From positions 1 to 64,000 of the forward strand of contig NZ_SMFL01000001.1 of assembly GCF_004349265.1 (NCBI RefSeq): a stretch of 64,000 bases of DNA, read 5' to 3'. Made by a program: the position numbers and the translations under genes. Under the pieces are notes generated by a model. The model was not told the origin of the DNA. It worked only from the letters and a program-made list of their open reading frames with translations, and made no database searches. This DNA comes from Dyadobacter psychrotolerans (lineage in GTDB: Bacteria > Bacteroidota > Bacteroidia > Cytophagales > Spirosomataceae). Below are positions 47,053-55,752 of the stretch, one piece after another; positions within the stretch are counted from its first letter, which is position 1; each line of letters starts with the position of its first letter.

Positions 47053-48117
47053 TTAGTTTACAACTGCATTTTCATGTTGCATCATTACTGTCTGTGTTGG
47101 GTAGGCAAATTCAATCCCTTTTTCTTCAAATGCTTTCAATATATCAAGATAAATGGCCTGCTGTTTGTCCATGTAAAATGTGTAATCCGAATCCAGAATG
47201 TAATAGACTATTTCAAAGTTGAGGCTGAAATCTCCATATCCGGAAAAATGTGCACGGTCAAATTTCACGTATGGTTTAGACTCTATAATACTTTTAAGCA
47301 TTGCGGGTATTTCTGAAATTTGCTGATGCGAAGTTTGGTAAGTTACACCCAGATTAAACAAAATTCTTCTTTTTTGCAACCGCTTGTAATTATGTAATCG
47401 GGAGTTTGTCAGATCTGTATTAGAACAAACCAGCTGTTCACCTCCCAATGTCCGAATACGCGTTGTTTTAATGCCGATATGCTCTACTACCCCCGATTTA
47501 TCCTCAATCACAATAAAATCACCTATCTCAAATGGCCTGTCAAAAAAGATTACGAAGTAACTAAACAAATCGCCGAGGATGGTTTGGGCGGCCAAAGCGA
47601 TTGCAATACCTCCTATTCCCAGACCGGCAATCAGCGAAGTGACGTCGTAACCTAGATTGTCAATCATAAATATGATCCCAAAAATCCAGATAACAATGTT
47701 GACGATCAAAATTAATCCGCTGGCTTGTTTTTCCTTAGCCTCACTATTTTCCTGTGACTGAATGAATGAAAATACAAATTTCCGGAAAGCAGAACTTAAA
47801 ATACGAAGCGTGAAAAACGTTAATGCGACAAGAAAGACGACATTGGCTATTTTATTTATTTTATCAGGAAGTGTTAAAGTTGAAAGCGCCAGATAAATAC
47901 TTCCAATGTAAAGTAAGGGGACTACTGATTTCTCAATCAGCGCAACCAAATAATCATCCCAATTGGTAGAAGTCGTTAGTGACCAAGCCTTTGTCCTTCT
48001 AAGTACAATTGACTTGAAAAAGCGAATTATGATAAATAATGCAGTGAGCAGTAAAGCAGCAAACAGCCATTCAATTAGTGTATTACCAAGGAAGAGCGTA
48101 TTTAGAATGTTGTTCAT
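47053..48117 (-). CDS. Small-conductance mechanosensitive channel (MscS family)
   Basis: 354 residues from the ATG at 48117 (MNNILNTLF); a longer start at 48156 adds 13 residues. Three or four helices (about 15-35, 55-80, 90-110, 130-150) lead to the pore-lining TM3: IAGLGIGGIAIALAAQTILGDLFSYFVIFFDRPFEIGDFIVIEDKSGVVEHIGIKTTRIRTLGGEQLVCSN, the MscS core. The C-terminal cytoplasmic cage domain follows. It opens on osmotic downshock to release solutes, fitting its place between antiporter genes. Independent of the neighbours by a 36-nt gap to the antiporter pseudogene. Confidence 0.93.
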   Translation of the reverse strand: MNNILNTLFLGNTLIEWLFAALLLTALFIIIRFFKSIVLRRTKAWSLTTSTNWDDYLVALIEKSVVPLLYIGSIYLALSTLTLPDKINKIANVVFLVALTFFTLRILSSAFRKFVFSFIQSQENSEAKEKQASGLILIVNIVIWIFGIIFMIDNLGYDVTSLIAGLGIGGIAIALAAQTILGDLFSYFVIFFDRPFEIGDFIVIEDKSGVVEHIGIKTTRIRTLGGEQLVCSNTDLTNSRLHNYKRLQKRRILFNLGVTYQTSHQQISEIPAMLKSIIESKPYVKFDRAHFSGYGDFSLNFEIVYYILDSDYTFYMDKQQAIYLDILKAFEEKGIEFAYPTQTVMMQHENAVVN

Positions 48118-48405
48118 AATGGTTTGACTTTTGCAGATACGAAGTGCATCTGACATGAATAGTTTAGACCACCACCTGGCGGAATGACGAAAACAAAATC
48201 CAGATTTGAAATTATCAGCTTTGTCGCTGATCTTAATGAAGGGGCAAGATTACCCGGCGGAAATTGTACTTGTATTAATTGGACACAAAAGGGTACGCTT
48301 AAAGGCGCATTACCAACATAAGTTTGGCTACGCAATGTACTGTAAATCGCCCTAAAAGGCAAATGTAAAACCGGCTTTTGGCAGGTTCAGAATTAAGTTA
48401 ATAGG

Positions 48406-49725
48406 CTAAAAAGTAGATTTTTCGATGTAGAGTTTCAGAGAATCGCTTTTCAGACGAACCTTTAACCAATTACTTATTCTGGAAATATCACGCGTTGTCT
48501 TTTTAGGATTTTGGCTCCCCAAAATAACGACCGTAAAATATTTTGCTCTATTTCCTTCTGTAAAAAATGACTGGCGGTCTGCCGAACAGTAGCTAACCTC
48601 CGGAAATAGTGGTTTCATCTCATTGAACAAAGGATTTCCCAGTCGCTTTATTGCCGAGATGCTATCTTGTTTTTGAATATTGAGACTAAGTTCCGTTTTT
48701 AATTTGTTAATCTCTGCCTGGTACCGCTCACTCTGTGTCAGGTCCTTGGACACATCGCTTATCGAGAAACCCTGCTGAATAATAAGCGTGGCGTTTTGCA
48801 ATCCATAAATCGCTTTTCTCTTTGCCAAACGTTTTTTCTCAGTTTCATCGATTGTCTTCCCTCCATAAATCAGCTTGATTTGTTTTTTGGCAGGTTCCAG
48901 TTCATTTTTCAAAAGAAAGTCTCCTTCTATATAGCTTTCGTTTATAATAAAATTATTGGCATTCTGAATAAAGTTCTCCTTTTGGACTAATAAATATCCA
49001 TAATAGATGCTTGGAACGATCGTAAGCAAAACTATGAAAGTAACCCACCGGTTTGCCATTTTCATTTGTTCTGCGTCGGCATATTCCCGAATTGGATAAT
49101 TGAGCAACCGGACTGTGATCAATGTCGCGCTGCCAATAAAAACCGTATTAATCGTCAACAGATACAGCGCACCAAAAAGAAAAGCCCAGTTTCCGGTAGC
49201 CAGGCCGTAGCCAGCAGTACATAAAGGCGGCATCAGGGCCGTCGCGATCGCAACTCCGGGAATAACATTTCCTTTGTTCCTACTGGAAATAGCCACAATT
49301 CCGGCCAGTCCGCCCACGAGAGCAATTATAACATCATAAATACTGGGTTGTGTACGCGCTAATAGTTCGGAATGTGCCTGGTAAATGGGCGTAACGAAAA
49401 AGTAGGCGGCTGATGTCAGAAGTCCGGCAATTACAGCGAATAAATAGTTAATGAATGCCTTTTTAAACAGACCAGAATCATAGGTTGCAATGCTGTAACC
49501 CATACCAAGAATTGGGCCCATTAACGGAGAAACAAGCATTGCTCCAATAATAACTGCGGTTGAATTTACATTAAGGCCAACGGAAGCGATGAAGATTGCA
49601 AATATAAGAATCCACAGATTGGTTCCTTTAAACTCAATTCCACCTTCAACAATATCATGAATTTTTGAATAATCTTCACGTTCAGATGAAATGTCAAATC
49701 TTTTTAAAATATTGCTGATGCCCAT
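48406..49725 (-). CDS. DUF389 membrane protein
   Basis: 439 residues. Residues 25-240 form a DUF389 domain with several helices: LWILIFAIFIASVGLNVNSTAVIIGAMLVSPLMGPILGMGYSIA, a GLAGIVAISSRNKGNVIPGVAIATALMPPLCTAGYGLATG loop/helix pair, and LLTINTVFIGSATLITVRLL. The rest is a polar, coiled-coil-rich C-terminal domain (about 255-430, DLTQSERYQAEINKLKTEL) which looks periplasmic. Function is unknown. It is transcribed from the same strand as nhaA, whose stop lies 6 nt upstream of its start, so the two are an operon. Confidence 0.88.
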   Translation of the reverse strand: MGISNILKRFDISSEREDYSKIHDIVEGGIEFKGTNLWILIFAIFIASVGLNVNSTAVIIGAMLVSPLMGPILGMGYSIATYDSGLFKKAFINYLFAVIAGLLTSAAYFFVTPIYQAHSELLARTQPSIYDVIIALVGGLAGIVAISSRNKGNVIPGVAIATALMPPLCTAGYGLATGNWAFLFGALYLLTINTVFIGSATLITVRLLNYPIREYADAEQMKMANRWVTFIVLLTIVPSIYYGYLLVQKENFIQNANNFIINESYIEGDFLLKNELEPAKKQIKLIYGGKTIDETEKKRLAKRKAIYGLQNATLIIQQGFSISDVSKDLTQSERYQAEINKLKTELSLNIQKQDSISAIKRLGNPLFNEMKPLFPEVSYCSADRQSFFTEGNRAKYFTVVILGSQNPKKTTRDISRISNWLKVRLKSDSLKLYIEKSTF

Positions 49726-49731
49726 TAAACC

Positions 49732-51036
49732 TTAGGATTTGATATTTCTTAAATAAAATATACCACTTGTTCCTGCAATGATGGAAGCTACCAATATGCC
49801 GTATTTTGACTGGTCCACAAACTGAGGATTGTTAAAAGCCAAACCTGTAACAAACAATGACATCGTAAAACCGACACCTGCAAGCATTGCCACACCCAAA
49901 ATATGATTCCATGTTGCCCTATCCGGAAGATTCGCGAATTTAAAACGGACCATCAACCAGGTAAATGAAAATACGCCTACAAGTTTACCAGCCAAAAGGC
50001 CTACCGTAACGCCAATACTTACAGGATTTATAAGAGAAGAAAAGAAGTCGCTTCCTATGTGCATTCCCGAATTGGCCAGGGCAAAAAGCGGCATAATCAC
50101 AAAGGCAACCCAGGGATGAAGCGCATATTCTATTTTCTGGAGTGGAGTCTCAGCATCGGTGCTAAGCTTTTTGATCTTTTCAATAGTCTGGTGCTGTTCA
50201 GAAGTAGTTAAGGATCCGTTTTGCGGAATTGCATTTTCAAAATCAGCTACGTGATGTCTCATTTTCCCAACGTATTCTATTTCATCGATCTTGGTTCTGG
50301 CCGGCATGGTAAATGCAACAAGTACGCCCGCAATCGTAGCATGTACCCCGGAAAAAAGAAAACCTGCCCAAACAGCAATGCCAATGATGAGATAGAAAAG
50401 TGTGGCTCTCACGCCAAGCAAGTTGCCAGCCATAAGAACAACAAGCAGTAATCCTGCAATTAGTAACGGAATGTATGCGATATGAGCAGTGTAAAAGAAT
50501 GCTATTACAAGAACCGCTCCCAGATCGTCAGCAACAGCAAGGGCAGATAAAAATACCTTGACAGACCCAGGAATATGGCTGCCTGCCATTGACAATAATG
50601 CCAGTGCGAATGCTATATCGGTTGCCATGGGAATGCCCCAGCCATGTTCTGAGTCAAGTCCTTGATTTATTACAAAATAAATCATCGCAGGCATCAGCAT
50701 ACCGCCCAGTGCTGCCATCATGGGAAGGGATGCCTTTTTAAAAGTAGACAATTCCCCGGCCATAAATTCGCGTTTCAATTCCAGCCCGATCACAAAAAAG
50801 AATATGGCCATCAGCCCATCGTTGATCCAGACGTGCAGTGGCTGGTTGAAACTAAAGTCTGAGAAACCAACTGACAATTTCGTATCCCAGACATGATGAT
50901 AGGACTCAGCCCAGGGTGAGTTGACCCACACAATCGCTATAATGACACAAACAAAGAGAATGATTCCACCAGTAAATTCCTGGTGAATAAATTTACTTAC
51001 AGGTTTGAGGATTTGGTCTATTGGAGATTCCGGCAT
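49732..51036 (-). CDS. nhaA: Na+/H+ antiporter NhaA
   Basis: 434 residues with the usual eleven to twelve helices. The catalytic acidic residues are visible: D140 in PMATDIAFALALLSM and the pair D170/D171 in LAVADDLGAVLVIAFFY. Other NhaA landmarks include VNSPWAESYHHVW, FFFVIGLELKREFMAGEL and MLAGVGFTMSLFVTGLAF. NhaA exports Na+ or Li+ in exchange for two protons and works at alkaline pH. A loop of about 40 residues with acidic/charged sequence (around 260-300) is longer than in E. coli. It precedes DUF389 by 6 nt in the same operon. Confidence 0.97.
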   Translation of the reverse strand: MPESPIDQILKPVSKFIHQEFTGGIILFVCVIIAIVWVNSPWAESYHHVWDTKLSVGFSDFSFNQPLHVWINDGLMAIFFFVIGLELKREFMAGELSTFKKASLPMMAALGGMLMPAMIYFVINQGLDSEHGWGIPMATDIAFALALLSMAGSHIPGSVKVFLSALAVADDLGAVLVIAFFYTAHIAYIPLLIAGLLLVVLMAGNLLGVRATLFYLIIGIAVWAGFLFSGVHATIAGVLVAFTMPARTKIDEIEYVGKMRHHVADFENAIPQNGSLTTSEQHQTIEKIKKLSTDAETPLQKIEYALHPWVAFVIMPLFALANSGMHIGSDFFSSLINPVSIGVTVGLLAGKLVGVFSFTWLMVRFKFANLPDRATWNHILGVAMLAGVGFTMSLFVTGLAFNNPQFVDQSKYGILVASIIAGTSGIFYLRNIKS

Positions 51037-51132
51037 TTATTTCAGATAATTTGCAATGGCTTAATTAACCACCAATATTGCTGCAAAGCAAATGATCTTC
51101 TGCGTTTTTTCAAATTTAGATCATTCCATTTA

Positions 51133-53538
51133 TTAGCTTTCTCCACCACCATCGTCATTGGATTCCTCCTTTTCGTTTTGTTTTGAACGGTTTAACCGAT
51201 AAGAAAATGTCACCAAAAATTGCCTCGCTCTCCATTGAAATTCAGATTTCGAGTAGTAGCCCGCGTTTTCGACAATCCTGCGTTGCTTTCTGCTATTAAA
51301 CAAATCACGAACACTGGCTGTAATCGTGCCCCTGCCTTTTAAAATATCGCGTGAAAGGCCCAAATCGATCCAGTACTGGGCAAGGTCCTTGCCCTGAGTA
51401 GTTTTTCTTGGTGCACGATAATTGAATGAAGATTGCAGGTCAATATTCCTAAACAAAGTGACTTTCGAAGACAAACGACTTGTCCATGAATAGGTGTCGC
51501 TCTTTAATATCTTATCCTGGTAAGTTCCTTCATTAATTGATCTGAATACATTTGCATTTGCCGTCCATTTCCACCACGCAAACGGATCATAAGTTAGATT
51601 GAATTCAAATCCATAAGAATCACCTGTAGACAAGTTAACAGGTGTTATTCTTGTAAAACCAGTGGAATCAACCGACGTAATATTTTCAACCACACCCAGA
51701 CGATGCCTGTAATAAACACTTGACAGTAATGACCCCTTTTCCATATTCAGCAACTGCCCGGCTTCAAAAGAATGGGTGTATTCAGGCCTCAACAATGGAT
51801 TTCCCGAACGAAAAACCCTCGAATCACTAAAATTAGAAAATGGAAGCAGATCCCTGAAACCGGGACGGCTAAGCCGGTAACTGTAACTCAGCTGCACTGT
51901 CTGCATATCTTCCAGCTTATAGGAAAGATGAAGGCTTGGGAATAAGTTGAAATATTTCCTATGATTTGTAATGTTGGTTTTTTTAAGCTCCGTCAGAATA
52001 TCCGAATATTCTCCACGCAAACCAGCCTGCAAGAAAAACTTTCCAAATTCATTACTGGCCATCAAATATCCTGCATGGATCTTTTCATTATAGGCTAACC
52101 TGTTGTCAAATTCCGGAATGATGATCCAGTTCAATGCCTGATTTTGCTGATGAACCGAAAAATCGTTATCCAGCAACCGTATTGAACTTTTCAACCCGGT
52201 TTCAAACTTCCCGTTCTTTCCAAAAGGATGGATATAATCAAGCTGGAATAGTAAGTTTTTTTCGTCTTCAGTATTGAAAGAGCGTTGCACGATGGCCGTC
52301 TGTTCTCCTTCTATGTTTTCGTTAAATCTGGCCGCCTCGGTTTCATCACTTAAAATATACTTTGCCGTAAATGCCAGACTTTGTCCTTTCCTTTCAAATG
52401 TTTTGATATAGTTCAGCGCAGCTTCAAAATTTGTTCTTGGCTCTTTCTCATTCTCTGTCCTGATTACAGTTTTAGTTAAGTTGTTATTAAAATCAAAATC
52501 CCGGTATTCAAGGGTTGTATTATTGGTATTCCGTGAGTCACGAAACGAGACAGTCCCGGTTATCGTATTCCTGTTATTTAAAAAATAATCCATTCCAACC
52601 ATGAAGTTATTCGAATATCCACCACGGTTGCGTTTATTGTATTGTTCATATACAAAACTTGTATCCGCGCTGTTGTACTCCTGTCGCGAAGTACCTCTTC
52701 CGGGTCCTTCACGGTAAACATTACCATAACTTGCGATTAAATTAACTTTCTTTCTTCTGTAATTAATATTGAATGAAGCACCGAAGTTTGAAGGATAACC
52801 TGCTGTTGCGGTAAAAGATCCGTTCAAACCATAACTGACATTCTTTTTCATAACAATATTTAGAATCCCCACCTCACCCTCAGCGTCGTAACGTGATGAC
52901 GGATTTGTAATGATCTCAATACTCTCAATCAGATCTCCCGGTATCTGCCGCAACGCTTCTGCAGGGTTCATTCCCACCATACCCGACTGCTTACCATCTA
53001 TTAAAATCCGGACATTTCCGCTTCCTCTCAGCGCAACATTCCCATCAACATCGACCGTAACCGAAGGCATATTATTCAGAATATCTGATGCATTACTTCC
53101 GATATTGCTCAAATCTTTTCCAACATTGAATACACGCTTATCAAGTTGTAGCTCCATCTGGCTTTTCTCGCCCTTCACTGTGACTTCCTGCAATACTTTT
53201 GCATCGGCCTTCATTGATATTACTCCAAGATTTATATTAAATTCATTAACCGCAAGGTTGGGGATAATTTTCTCACTGAGAGCCAAATAGGTGATTTTGA
53301 GAAAATAATTCCCTTTTTCGACAGGAACGTGAAAATTTCCATTTTCGTCAGATGTTACACCGCCAATAAGAGCCGAATCTCCGGAAGAATACAGTGCAAC
53401 ACTCGCAAAAAGAACCGGCTGTTTGTCAGAGTCCAGAAGTCGACCCGAGATGTTCAGGTCTTTGTATTGCTCATCCTGAGACTTGGCGTGGGAAAATGTA
53501 AAAAAAGCAATGATTGCAATGAATGAAAAGAGTTTCAT
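51133..53538 (-). CDS. Outer-membrane beta-barrel receptor (OMP_b-brl_3 type) with CarboxypepD-like domain
   Basis: 801 residues. A signal peptide (1-20) leads to a carboxypeptidase-like regulatory domain (about 28-110, ISGRLLDSDKQPVLFASVALYSS...GVTSDENGNFHVPVEKGNYFLKITYLAL), a plug domain with VLQEVTVKGEKSQMELQLDKRVFNVGKD, IDGKQSGMVGMNPAEALRQIPGDLIESIEIITNPSSRYDAEGEVGILNIVMKK (typical TonB-plug signature), and an outer-membrane barrel of the OMP_b-brl_3 family. Its role is in uptake of an unknown substrate, or in adhesion or maintenance. An SD is not apparent; the ATG gives MKLFSFIAI. The C-terminus is acidic (KQNEKEESNDDGGGES). Confidence 0.9.
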   Translation of the reverse strand: MKLFSFIAIIAFFTFSHAKSQDEQYKDLNISGRLLDSDKQPVLFASVALYSSGDSALIGGVTSDENGNFHVPVEKGNYFLKITYLALSEKIIPNLAVNEFNINLGVISMKADAKVLQEVTVKGEKSQMELQLDKRVFNVGKDLSNIGSNASDILNNMPSVTVDVDGNVALRGSGNVRILIDGKQSGMVGMNPAEALRQIPGDLIESIEIITNPSSRYDAEGEVGILNIVMKKNVSYGLNGSFTATAGYPSNFGASFNINYRRKKVNLIASYGNVYREGPGRGTSRQEYNSADTSFVYEQYNKRNRGGYSNNFMVGMDYFLNNRNTITGTVSFRDSRNTNNTTLEYRDFDFNNNLTKTVIRTENEKEPRTNFEAALNYIKTFERKGQSLAFTAKYILSDETEAARFNENIEGEQTAIVQRSFNTEDEKNLLFQLDYIHPFGKNGKFETGLKSSIRLLDNDFSVHQQNQALNWIIIPEFDNRLAYNEKIHAGYLMASNEFGKFFLQAGLRGEYSDILTELKKTNITNHRKYFNLFPSLHLSYKLEDMQTVQLSYSYRLSRPGFRDLLPFSNFSDSRVFRSGNPLLRPEYTHSFEAGQLLNMEKGSLLSSVYYRHRLGVVENITSVDSTGFTRITPVNLSTGDSYGFEFNLTYDPFAWWKWTANANVFRSINEGTYQDKILKSDTYSWTSRLSSKVTLFRNIDLQSSFNYRAPRKTTQGKDLAQYWIDLGLSRDILKGRGTITASVRDLFNSRKQRRIVENAGYYSKSEFQWRARQFLVTFSYRLNRSKQNEKEESNDDGGGES

Positions 53539-53979
53539 ATCGATCGGGAATTATTTTAGAGCCAGCCAGCGTAAGCGATGCTGAGAATGGCTATTTTCAA
53601 AAAGATGAACTAGTAGGACTATGTGATACCATAAAGGTTTAATCACTTTTTAATCCTTTTTTAATTTTATAAAGAAACTTCGTGCCACCAATCCAGAAAA
53701 ACTTTATTTATTATCTGTAAATCAAAGAGTAGAATGTAGTAAAAAAACAAGCGTTAAAACTTCTCGATCAGGGTATCGACTTGTATAAAAACATGAATCC
53801 CTCTCACTTAAAATTCTAATATACTGGTATATGTTAACACTCATTAACTGGTCAAAAATTTGCAATTCCCGATTAAAATGATTAAAATTGTATTCTTCGC
53901 ATTCTCAAATCCATACATAAATCATCCTTGACTACATATTAATAGTATGATTTTTTAATGAACTGATAAATTCAGCATC
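53539..53979. other. Divergent intergenic region upstream of the receptor and the RND locus
   Basis: About 440 AT-rich bases without a gene. It must hold promoters for the receptor (minus) and the small secreted protein (plus), but no clear consensus elements were found. Confidence 0.4.
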
Positions 53980-54396
53980 ATGACAAAAAGAGCTTTTATA
54001 TATTTTATCTTGATATTTCAGTTGCTAGGCTCGCAGTCTTATGCAAAGGAAAACAAGATCGCAAAACATACAAAAGCCCGTACTTCAAGATTCTATCCCT
54101 TCATCAATCGCACCAAAAGCAAGATTGATTTCCTATTGGTAAAAAAGGACAAAAAAAGAGTTAAAACAATTATCAGGGCCGATAAAGCGAAATGGAAAGA
54201 AGATCTTTCCAGACTTCTTCGACATCGTCACACCACCTACACATTCCCATCGTTTGAATGTGAGCTTTCTACAAACTTCTATTTTCTTTCAGTTGTAAAA
54301 GCAACTGAATCTGCACGTCAGACAATTCTCAATTTCAGGCGAATACTTACTCTTCCCGCCTACTATAATTTCCTTCACCGCCTTTGCCCAATTTAG
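53980..54396 (+). CDS. Small basic secreted protein upstream of the RND operon
   Basis: 138 residues with a likely signal peptide (residues 1-22, FIYFILIFQLLGSQSYA). The mature protein is very basic (many Lys/Arg, for example KHTKARTSRFYPFINRTKSKID and KKDKKRVKTIIRADKAKWKEDLSRLLRHRHTT) with one pair of distant cysteines. No family recognised. It lies 168 nt before the RND adaptor gene on the same strand, so it may be a regulator-linked or envelope protein of that system, or an unrelated gene. Confidence 0.5.
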   Translation: MTKRAFIYFILIFQLLGSQSYAKENKIAKHTKARTSRFYPFINRTKSKIDFLLVKKDKKRVKTIIRADKAKWKEDLSRLLRHRHTTYTFPSFECELSTNFYFLSVVKATESARQTILNFRRILTLPAYYNFLHRLCPI

Positions 54397-54500
54397 TAAT
54401 TGGTAATTAGACTTTATTCTTACTTAGCTTTCTGACCCGCAAGCTATTGGGTTGGGAAACTGCACGAATTCTTGTATAACATGCTTATAATCAAATAATT

Positions 54501-54519
54501 CAGTCAAATCCTTTGACTG
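54501..54519. promoter_or_regulatory. Perfect 8-bp inverted repeat in front of the RND operon
   Basis: CAGTCAAA (54501-54508) and TTTGACTG (54512-54519) are exact inverted complements separated by three bases. The element is 45 nt upstream of the adaptor start. It could be an operator for an efflux repressor or activator; there is no T-run after it, so termination is less likely. No regulator gene is adjacent. Confidence 0.45.
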
Positions 54520-54564
54520 AGGCTGCACCTATTTTCAAATCATTCCTGCTTTATCTTAATTATT

Positions 54565-55716
54565 ATGAAAAATTTTATCTGGCCAGTCTTAATGGCTATG
54601 GTTAGTATTATTAGCGGATGCGCTACAAACGGAAACGAGATTTCAGACGCCGGCGACAGCCTTCGCGTGATTCCTGTGATGGAATTAAGGACACAGGAAA
54701 CAACACTGCACCGCGAATATGTGGGTGATATACGAGCCGTAAAAAATGTAGAAATATACGCACGGGTAAAAGGGTATCTTGAACAAGTGTATGTGGACGA
54801 AGGGAAAGAAGTAAAAAAAGGTCAGATACTTTTCCGAATTAATAGTGAAGAGTACGCGTCTAATCTGGCAAAAGCCAATGCAAACTTACAAAGTGCAATC
54901 GCTGGTTCAAAAGGAGCTGAACTTGAATTAAAGCGCGTTCATCTGCTTGTTGATAAAAATGTGATTTCTAAAACGGAAGTGGATGTAGCACAGGCAAAGT
55001 TAAACGCGGCAAATGCACGAATCGATGAAGCAAAATCAGAAAGATCCAATGCAGCCATTCACCTTGCAAGAACACAAATAAGAGCGCCATTTGATGGAAT
55101 GATTGACAGGATACAATATAAGGCTGGCAGTCTGATAGGTGAAGGAACGTTGCTGACTACCCTTTCTGATACCAAAAAAGTATTTGCTTACTTCAACGTT
55201 TCGGAAAACGAGTATCTTGAATATGTACGTTCCCGTGGAAAAACTTCTCAAAAAAATGTAGTAGTTGAACTTGAACTCGCCGACGGCTCTTACTTTAAAC
55301 ACAAAGGAATTGTAGAAACCATGGAAGGGGCATTTGATGAAGGCACAGGCTCCATTGCATTCCGGGCACGTTTCCCCAATCCAGAAAAGCTATTAAAACA
55401 TGGATCTACAGGTACAATCCGGCTTACCAATACAGTGGACAATGCTGTTTTAATTCCGCAAAAAGCAGCGTTTGAAATTCAGGATAAAAGTTTTGTTTAT
55501 ATAGTTGATAAAAATAACAAGATCAGCAGCAGAAGTTTCACTCCAGGTTCAAGGTTTGGTAATTACTATGTGGTTAAATCGGGATTACAGGCTGGCGACA
55601 AAATAGTGTATGAGGGTATACAGGGCTTAAAGGACGGCGCTACCATTTCGCCCAAACTTGTCAAAATGGATAATAGCAAGCCAGCAGCAAATAAAACACA
55701 GCTAAGTGCCAGGTAA
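54565..55716 (+). CDS. RND efflux periplasmic adaptor (MFP) lipoprotein
   Basis: 383 residues. A lipoprotein signal ends at C19 (SIISGC). The adaptor architecture is complete: first beta-barrel strand (REYVGDIRAVKNVEIYARVKGYLEQVYVDEGKEVKKGQILFRI, lipoyl half 1), a helical hairpin (about 95-150), lipoyl half 2 (RAPFDGMIDRIQYKAGSLIGEGTLLTTLSD), beta-barrel (ADGSYFKHKGIVETMEGAFDEGTGSIAFRARFPNP) and membrane-proximal domain. It connects the RND pump and the outer-membrane factor encoded downstream. The pump gene starts 36 nt after its stop. Confidence 0.94.
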   Translation: MKNFIWPVLMAMVSIISGCATNGNEISDAGDSLRVIPVMELRTQETTLHREYVGDIRAVKNVEIYARVKGYLEQVYVDEGKEVKKGQILFRINSEEYASNLAKANANLQSAIAGSKGAELELKRVHLLVDKNVISKTEVDVAQAKLNAANARIDEAKSERSNAAIHLARTQIRAPFDGMIDRIQYKAGSLIGEGTLLTTLSDTKKVFAYFNVSENEYLEYVRSRGKTSQKNVVVELELADGSYFKHKGIVETMEGAFDEGTGSIAFRARFPNPEKLLKHGSTGTIRLTNTVDNAVLIPQKAAFEIQDKSFVYIVDKNNKISSRSFTPGSRFGNYYVVKSGLQAGDKIVYEGIQGLKDGATISPKLVKMDNSKPAANKTQLSAR

Positions 55717-55752
55717 AATCAACATCCTATTCCTCACTAGAAAGACCAAACC

